From Temnopleurus reevesii (Eukaryota > Echinodermata > Echinoidea > Temnopleuroida > Temnopleuridae), in NCBI GenBank assembly GCA_036244855.1, contig BQKZ01000627.1, positions 42,714-106,713 on the forward strand: a DNA stretch of 64,000 bases, in the 5' to 3' direction. The notes beneath the pieces are model-generated. The model worked only from the letters and a program-made list of their open reading frames with translations. It made no database searches and was not told where the DNA came from. The position numbers and the translations under genes are program-made. This document shows, one piece after another, positions 24,201 through 33,613 of this stretch; positions within the stretch are counted from its first letter, which is position 1; each line of letters begins with the position of its first letter.

Positions 24201-27200
24201 GCCAGAAGCACGGATATACAGAGTGTGATCTTTTCTCCTGAGTCTGAGGGTAGATAAAACACGAGAACTGTTAGAAAGGAGATGAGGACGCATGGAAGGA
24301 TAAGATTGACCGTGTAAAAGAGCGGCTTCCTGCGGATGTGCAGCGTGAATGTAATGTCCGTGTAGATTTCATCGCAGCACGGGTACTGAACGACATTCTT
24401 CTCAGATGGCGTCGAAATGATGTCCCATTCGCCGCTCTGCCAGTAATCTTCCAAATCGACATCGTCGCTCCAAGGATGCAAGTCGATCAGGCTGCCATCA
24501 TACGTCCACGATCCAAACTTCATCGGGCATGATTGCTCATCAAAGGGGAAGTATCTGACGTTGATCTTGCAAGAGCTTTTATAAATAGCAGGTGGGAGCC
24601 AATATACCGTGCCGTCGTTGTAAACCAAAGCCTTCGCCATTAGGGTCACCTCGTAGTTACCATCCGCACTGTGTGGAAAGAAAAGAAAATAGGTCTTAGA
24701 AATGGAGAAAATGATATTAGAATATCGAAGCTTCTCAACGTAATTTTTCCATCTTGTAATGTCCCGGGCCCCACTGCCTAATTTTTTAAAAAAATCATTG
24801 ATGCTATCGTTGTCAGTAATACTGCCTGCTGTATCCTCAACCCATTGACTACTGAATTCTGTAATACCCATACAATTTGTGTAGGGACTACCCGGTTCTA
24901 GTAGTCAAAGGGTTAATGATCATGATGATGACTAGCCAATGTGCCTCGTTGCGATGGCAATAGCTACTAGTAACAAAGTTACCATAAATGGTAAATTTCA
25001 TCCAACAGGGGCCCCCTAGGTGGTTTCTTTAAAGGTCTAATTGTTAAGACCAACTGTATGTTTTCTTGTATAAGTAAGAGATCACCCAATTCCTCAGAGA
25101 AGCAAATGGGATAGACCATCATTGAAGTAAAATCAAAAGAAATGTTGGATTAACTCTTTTGGCTTTCATTTGTTTCATTAAAAGTACGCGGTAATTCACA
25201 ACGAAATGTTTGGTATTTGTCGATAATGACGGTTCATTATAATAGAAGTGTTAATTATGATTAGGACATTTAATTTAGAAAAATCTCAGCAAATTGGGAA
25301 GGGTCACATCACTGACATGAACTAATTAGAAAAAAGTGTCTCTTCGTTAACATTAAAAGAGGTCGAAACAAATTAACAAATCTAAAACACACACGAAAAA
25401 ACCAAATCATTATCATGAATTAAAAAAGGTGCCCACCCCATGTGGATTAATCTATTTTAGTACAAATCATCTTTCAAAGTAAACAAAAAAGACAAACCAG
25501 AAAAGGTATATTAGTTTTTGGGCGCTTTGGGCCACATTGGGAGAAGCGCAGTGTAAGAATTAGTATTATCATTAATCATTATTAGTACTCGTTTATGGTT
25601 CGGTAGATACACCAGTACACGAAGACAACATTATTATTCGATTTTTTTTATTGACCGACACATAAAAGCATTTTATTCAAAAGAAAAGTTTTGATCATCA
25701 CATTTTCGGGTATGGTTGAGCATAATAAGATGATTTATTTATCGATTCTTCAGGCATTTTTCTTTAGATTATTTGAATTGAAATAGTGGGAAACAATACG
25801 ACAGAAACACCCATTGTATTCCTGTCATTAATACGTAATAAACTTATCAGACAATGGTCAACATAAAAATAAAATAAAAAGGAATAAAAACAAACCAAAC
25901 GGGAGATAATTAATGTACTTCATTAAAACAGCGGGCAAGCATTCGTGTCGATAGTATTAATGTGTCAATTGAAGAAGTACTTAAGTCAAATCAACCCTTA
26001 GTATCTTGCATGGTTGTGCTGGAAAAATCTTTATATCACTAAAATTTGTCATTGACATCCAAAGCATTAATAGCCTGCGTCAACACAGCGTTTTTGAAAG
26101 TTAAAAACGCTCCCCGGACACTCAAAGACGCAAGTCATACAGTGGACTGGAGATCGGCATACGTTCCTTGAGCGCAAGCGGAACCTCAGTCCCACCTTCT
26201 GATCCGCGTACACTGTGCGCTCGGGAAGCGTTTTTAATTTAAAAAAATACGCTGGGCCAACGCAGGCTAAAACGCAAAGGTGTGAGTCAACCATAAGATA
26301 TGTTGCAAAAGTGGCCTTTATACTTTGAGTTAATTTGATATAGGTACTTCTTCAATCAGGGTCACCAACTGTTCTGTTTCCAAAATCAGAACTCAAACAA
26401 CATTCCCAGAGTCACGTGACTTTTAAAAACGCAGGCTGTGACACAAATGGATCATCTTCATGCGATGGGGATAAGGTCAAATGAACTATGCATTCAGCCT
26501 TCTCTTACTCTGCAAACAAAGACACTATCAAGGTAGTTTATTTAGTGCCGTATATTACAAAGACACTATCAAGGTAGTTTATTTAGTGCCGTATAATACT
26601 CGTTGGAGTGTCTGTTTCTTGATGGGGGAATCTAGCACGGCTCTACAGAACAGTATGGTATGAACGGTGCTGTGCAGCTCCACCCCAATTCATTAATTCC
26701 TTCTTGTATTTGGCACTAAAACAACTTATGATTGGTCTTTGTTTGAAGAATAGCGTTCTCTGGTCACTCTCCTCAAACCATTCCTATCTTACTTGTTGTA
26801 CAGTATTAGACCAGGGGTCCATATTTCTTGGGACGGTACTCTAAGGACCTCTATATTCTCGTATTCTTCGAGATCCCACGTGAAACGATAGTCTTTCCAT
26901 TGCTGCTTTGAAAAGAAACGACATGGTAATAAGGACAAAACTCTAAAAGAATAACCAAAACCCGGATGTTGGTTTCATAGGTACTTCCTGTTTTTGATGG
27001 CTTCTGGGCATGTGGACACGCAGTTCCCAATTTATACGGTATAGAATAACAACACGTGCCTTTAGGTTGTTCAAATTATCAGGTAGCAAATCTAGTACAC
27101 CTGGTGCGCACATTGCTTACACTGCGCGAGATCCCTTCCGTACTAGATGAATACCCGGATGTTCCTACCTGGATATGAACAACCATGAAGGCAGGTATTG

Positions 27201-30200
27201 TCAAAGGAGACGTTAACGTGCTTTGCAGCAAGTTATCTCTTTTCGTTTTGGTTTAATATTTGGGGGTACTGCGGGAAACGTCACGAGTGTAGACGAAAGT
27301 AGGAAGATGCCCTAAAACCTAGGTAGTACTCTATAAGCATGCAATCTGCTTACTTGTTGTACAAGACCAGATCTGGGGTCCATATCATTTTAGATGGAAC
27401 GCGAAGAATGGAGATGTTGTCGTAGTCCACGGGGTCCCAAGTAAGCTTGTAATCTATCCATAACTGCTCATTATAGTAAAAATAAGATACGTTTGTTAAT
27501 AGAGTGACTTGTAATTTTGTGTGTTAGGAAACATCATGCTTACTTGTTGTACAAGACTAGGTCTGGGATCCAAATCATTTGGGATGGAACACGGAGGATG
27601 GCGATGTTGTCGTAGTCCGCAGGATCCCACGTTAGCTTGTAATCGTTCCATAGCTGCTCATTGTAGTAAAGACAATACATGTTGATTAATTCAGTAATAT
27701 GGTACCCTATTCATGAGGAAATATGTTTAGTAGGAGAGCAGAGTGTGTTCGAACAATGTCTGCTCTAACTCGTCTAGAGCGGCTGCGAGTACGAACAAAT
27801 TATATGCCACATTCGCATAGAAACCCAGAGGCAACACGACTCAACAAGACTCTTTCTTCTGAAGCATTAAACAGTGAAATGAACAAACAGTCGTGTTGAA
27901 TCGTGTTGCTTCCAGGGTCCTATGCAACCATTAAATACATGTGGTGAACGAACACACGCCACTCTCACTTACTAGCAGTACTAGATAAGATCTAAGCCCA
28001 TATCATTTGGGATGGAATGAAGAACACGGAGACAAGGTCGAAGCTCAAAGGGCCCAAAGTGAGCTTGTAATCTGTCCAATTGTGGTCTAACCTTTGGTTT
28101 ATATATTGATTTGTGACTTTATAATAAAGCAATCGATTTAAAACATTACTGATATGAACCTTGGTTTTAATTGAGAATGTGGGCAATGAGCAGTTTACAT
28201 ACATTTTTATATAATTACCCAAGTTACCTCCGCACAACCCATGTAAAACTATATTTCAGTGTAAAGGTATAATATACCAAAGATGATGATAAAAGTAAGA
28301 TGATGCGCTAAGTTTTACATTGGTGTTTATCAAGCAAACTAGCTCATCTTTCCCGGAGAGAGCTTCTGGTTGATACAATTCACTGAATGGGCTAATGTCA
28401 ATAAAAAATGCTATATTGATACATTTCAGAAAGTTACGGTATCCAAATGTCAATGGTTATTTTTTCCAGCCATTACAAAGGTCAATCAGAAAAAATAAAA
28501 GATCTCCTTCTAGAAATACTTCTACAACTAAAAACAGTTTTACATGGTTTTGGGAAGCTATGTTGGGGGAATTTGACAGGTAAAACTTCACTGCGAGTTA
28601 CCCACAACTTCCTCTTAACTGATGATCACACAACGAGCAAGTTCAATTACACAGAATGGAATAGGATAGTTAAAAATGGGTCAGAAATCAAACAACACAG
28701 CATTTTGAACACTGGATGTGCTAGAGAAGACCATGCGATGGGTTGAGGCAAATCAACTCTCTCCATGTGGTAAAGCAATCTGCAAGTCATTCCTATCTTA
28801 CTTGTTGTATAGAATAAGACCTGGAACCCAAATTTTCTGGGACGGTACTCTAAGAATCGTTATATTATCAAATTCGGCTGGGTCCCAAATGAACCGATAG
28901 TCATTCCAGTCCTGTTAATGAAAAATTGAAAACAATAATCTGATAATAATAACAAAAATAATAATAATAATAATAATAATGATAATAATAGTGATAATAA
29001 TAATAATAATCTAAATTGCAATTATGGGTTACCTTCAAGAGATTATCGAAATAAAAAAAGAGACATCCACCTTGGTAGGTTATCATCAGGGTAGTAATAG
29101 TACAATGAGTATGGTCCTTGGTAGGTTATGATCAGGATGGTAATAGTCCAATGAGTATAGTCCTTGGTAGGTTATCATCAGGGTGGTAATAGTCCAATGG
29201 GTATGGTCCTTGGTAGGTTATCATCAGTATGGTAATAATCCAATGAGTATGGTCCTTGGTAGGTTATCATCAGGGTGGTAATAGTCCAATGAGTATGGTC
29301 CTTGGTAGGTTATCATCAGGGTAATAATAGTCCAATGGGTATGGTCCTTGATAGGTTATCATCAAGGTGGTAATAGTCCAATGGGTATGGTCCGTGGTAG
29401 GTATCATCAGGGTGGTAAGAGTCCAATGAGTATGGTCCTTGGTAGGTTATCATCAGGTTGGTAATAATCCAGTGAGTATGGTCCTCGGTAGGTTATCATC
29501 AGGTTGGTAATAGTCCAAAGAGTATAGTCCTTGGTAGGTTATCATATCATCAGGGTGGTAATAGTCCAATGGGTCTGGTCCTTTGTAGGTTATTATCAGG
29601 ATAGTAGTAGTCAAGTGAGTTCGTTTCTACATGAAGTGATTGAGATTGATCGATGATAGATAATACGTCTGTCATCTTCAAGTAAAGATGGCATTTGACT
29701 CAATGTTACATGATTATTCTGCACGAAATCGTTGTTAATAATGAGAAACGCACGCATTACCTGTTTTAGCCAAACGTTGGTCGTCATAATTTGGTTCTTT
29801 TCGTCCTGTGAAGAAAAAAGTCAAAGGGAAATTAAACAATAATTTTACTCATCAATATTTTAGGAAAAATATATCTCTACCGTATTATCTCTAGACCCAT
29901 TAATCTTTGTCATGGATTAATAAATAAAGCAATAATGCAATTCACTTCCGGGTCATTGTCAATCATTCAGTCTTACAGTTCACCCAGGAATGTTGGGTTC
30001 TGACCTGTTTGAAAAGAGTTTCCTTTTCGTAGAACTACACACATCCAGAAACTATTTGGCTAACCCTCTCCTGGCACTTTTTTTTTTAATACTGGCTGAT
30101 ACTTTAAAACATGATGCTCATGATATTGTGCAGATTGTTACTGATCATTGGTGTACAACTAGCCATCATTGAATTGATATTTTTGGTGCAAACTTCATAA

Positions 30201-33200
30201 TTTCTTCAGAGAGATACAAAATCTGTATGACATGAAAATAGGGAATCTAAATACTTACAATGAAGACCCTATAGTTATCGTTTCAAAGAAATCATATCTT
30301 AAGACACCCTATTGATATATTTTAAAGAAATGATACTTTTGGGGGGAAAATAACATTTTATAACATTGATATAATAGCAATGAAATAACATATATATTGG
30401 CCAGTTGTGCACCTATGACATCATTAGTTGCCAATTTTCTAAATATATAAGCATTTGTAATTTTCTCATTAGTTGTCCATTGTTATATCTCTGTTCATCT
30501 GAGTTATCTTCTCCTACTGAATAAATATCATCATAATTATTATCTATATTTTTGCGGAGGGGGGGGGGGGGTAGAATATTTATGTAAGATACTTACAACG
30601 TCGATGAGTTGCGACATGGTCAGTCTAAAGTTGACCGTTAAAATATCCGAGTTGTTCTCGACTGGTCTGATAAGCCTGTTGTACTTGTAAAATAGTTTAT
30701 TGAATAGTCTCTCCTCAGCCTCTGACGATGTACATCCTGAAACATAAAAGAGCGATGATGAAATATATATGATTAAAGACGCGATGTAATATAACGATTG
30801 TATATAATTATATTCAGGTGAATGAAAAACCACCTCCCCCATTCCAGTGCAGAATGCCCATGGAGGTAACATTTTAGCATCTTTGAAGCACAAAATATTT
30901 TTAACAATTCATGTACACTATCAACCATTCAGATGACAATTAAGATCTGGCAGTTGAGATTTTTTTTTTAGAATAACACCAATGTTAATTATTGCCTTTG
31001 AATTCTTTGCTCAATTCCTAGGATCAATGATGAGATTATTGGAAAAGCAGTCTGGGCTTTCTAAAGCTCTTTGGATGCAGGGTTTTTTAGGCCCCTGTTA
31101 CACCGAAAAAAAATAGCGACCCTGGGTCGGTTTCGGGTCGCTTTGGGGTAGGTTTGGGGTCGTTAATTTGTTGGTGTAAACACGGAATTCTTTTCTTCGA
31201 TGTCAACTATATTTTTGCAGGTAAACGTGTAAGAATATGAAAAAAATACCGTTAACAATCTGGAGCCAATTGCACGAAATGGTCTTAGCTATCCGCTTCT
31301 TGCTAAGACGATTTGACTTCTTGTGCCAACCTCTTAACATGGACGTATAGACACAAGTGTATATGTTAAGAGGGTGGTAAAAGAAGTTAGGATGTCTTAG
31401 ATAAGACCATTTCGCGCAAAATGCCCCAGGTGATCATGGCGCATAAAGCAGATTTTCTGGAAAGCCTGCTTTCGCCTTCTTTGATTTTATAGTTTAGTGT
31501 GATAATAGAAAACTATTTTGAGATTTGGTACTTTAATCAAATGATCCCTCTGGCACTATTATTTATGTGCGAAGGATGGATGATAGAGGACAGAAAAAGG
31601 AAACCCAGATCGATCAGAAGAACAGCGACTCACTGTTTCTACTCGACGAAAATTGTTAGAATAATGAGATATGGCAGAAGCAGGTCATTGTCATTTATTG
31701 TAAATTAGACTGCTTGTCTGACTTCATTCAAATAGATCGCCTCAGGTCTTCCATAAATTAGCTCCACGGTGTGGCTCGTTGCGGATAAATAGATTACTCC
31801 TTCAACACGTTCCATCAAATTAAAGCCTCTGTTTTAGCGAAAAACTTTATAAACAAACCTGTATCAAATAGTCTTTTAATTATCATATTTCTATTTTCAC
31901 CATTTTAGAATATTCAGGTTTATTGTTCATACTTCCACACGCCAGTTGTCAAGATAAAGTGTATGATCACATTGATTATCATGTTTATCATCATAACGTA
32001 AACAGAAGCTCGCATTTCATTCAGGTAAATGTTAAAGATAAGAATGTTAGCCAGATTATATAGTTTGTATATGAATACAGTATTGAACCTCAAACTTAGA
32101 CTTTTTCTCAATTCTCGATTGGATTATCAAGGTAAGTTATCGCTAGTGTAAACCCCGTTGTAATGGAGACACTGGTGAAGTATCCCTTCCTTGGTGTGTA
32201 TATAAGGTAAAACACCACTCCGAAATTATTTTTTTAACTTTCGATTACAGTCACAAGCCCGCTCCGATTTCTATAGCATTGAGATGGCGCGTTCGACTTA
32301 ATATTGCAGAAATAAATCTTATCGTGTAAACTCTACATATACGCAGATTATGCCAATGCCAACAATCCAAGATATGTACAATGCTCAAAATAATTACACA
32401 GGTCTTCCTTTCTAGACCAAAAATTCGTAAACAAAATTAGATATTCAATCATTTTTGCTTACCCATGCATCCCCGGATGACTTAGTGTTAAGGCCGAATC
32501 ACAATTTTGCTATTTTAGCCGGTGTCGGCCCAGCGTATTAGGAAATTAAAAGCGCTCCCTGGAAGCACAATGTACGCGGATCGGACAGTGGACGGACGTT
32601 CGCCTTGTGCTCAAGGAGCGTACGCCGAGCGTCGGTACAACGGATGACTTGTGTCCATGTGCGTCCATGGAGCGTTATTTTTTCAATGTCCAAACACGCT
32701 GGACCGACGCAGGCTTAAAAGGCAAAGGTGTGAGTCGGCCTATAGCGAGACATGACCAAATGCGATAATACATCAATATTGAACATGACCAACTAAAACG
32801 AGCTCTACCACAGTCAAGGATCTTGTTCCTAATCCATTTAATCTATTACATACGTGTAGATATTTCTATTAGTAAAGACATGGCTGTCACGTCTGAAAAA
32901 CAGTCATCTTCGTTATAAATGTGACATTTGATGAGGTCCAGGCAAGGGGATTCATTGTATTGAGAGATGGAAAGGTGACATGGGGAGCTGGTGAAATAGT
33001 TGGCTTATACCAAACTTCAGTGATATAATATCTATCAAATACTTCTCCAAAACGTCCCACATGATAGTTAGTACCCCTACACAATCACTAACCATTACGG
33101 AAAGTCATAAAGGAGGGATTTACGATAATGGAATTAAAATTAGAAATATTTCATTTGCATTTTTCTATTTGTCATTTGTAGCATGATAATTCCATAAATG

Positions 33201-33569
33201 TCCATACATCATGTTCATACCATTATCAAAATGTCATATCCGAAATGTTTACAAAAAAAATCTCATTACTTCTTTATTCTATTACTGTTAAGTATAGTGT
33301 GGAATTCATGCAATTTGAAAAGCGATTTTTTTTTTCTCCTCAATTCTCGGAAAACATCCTTAAGAGGATAGTATCAGACGTATATTCCTTTTTTCTTTTG
33401 TAAGGGAGTGGTCATCACCACCACCGTCATCATCATGTGGTGGAGAGCATAATTTGTATTGCCTTCTTTTTTTNAATGAATAAACAAGGGGGGGGGCTCG
33501 AATTTGTACCAATTTGGGGCGAAAGCGGCATGCACAATTTATCTCTCTCCCTCCATGTCTCCCCCCTCT

Positions 33570-33613
<44 letters not shown>

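Larger units (their letters stand above)
24669..26792. other. nAChR intron between exon 4A and exon 5
   Basis: 2.1 kb of AT-rich intron. It holds an FB-A fold-back element (26,071-26,292) and a 41-bp direct duplication (26,517-26,598). I searched it by eye for further exon 4 copies (donor CTTAC-TTGTTGTA on the plus strand) and found none. Confidence 0.7.

Noticed and set aside
23840..24532. Open frames on the plus strand and in other minus frames within 23.67-24.67 kb
   Set aside because: Shadows of the nAChR exon 5 coding frame, which is strongly supported by domain structure.
24669..24871. N-terminal extension of the exon 5 frame to an ATG at 24,871
   Set aside because: A strong acceptor at 24,670-24,669 and the family junction YNN|ADG show that this part is intron.
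27080..27200. Possible sixth exon 4 copy between B and A
   Set aside because: A CTTAC donor-like motif is present near 27,114 but the sequence beside it does not match the exon at protein or DNA level.
29070..29625. Repeat array considered as a CRISPR-like array
   Set aside because: Units are contiguous with no unique spacers, and the context is a eukaryotic intron; it is a minisatellite.
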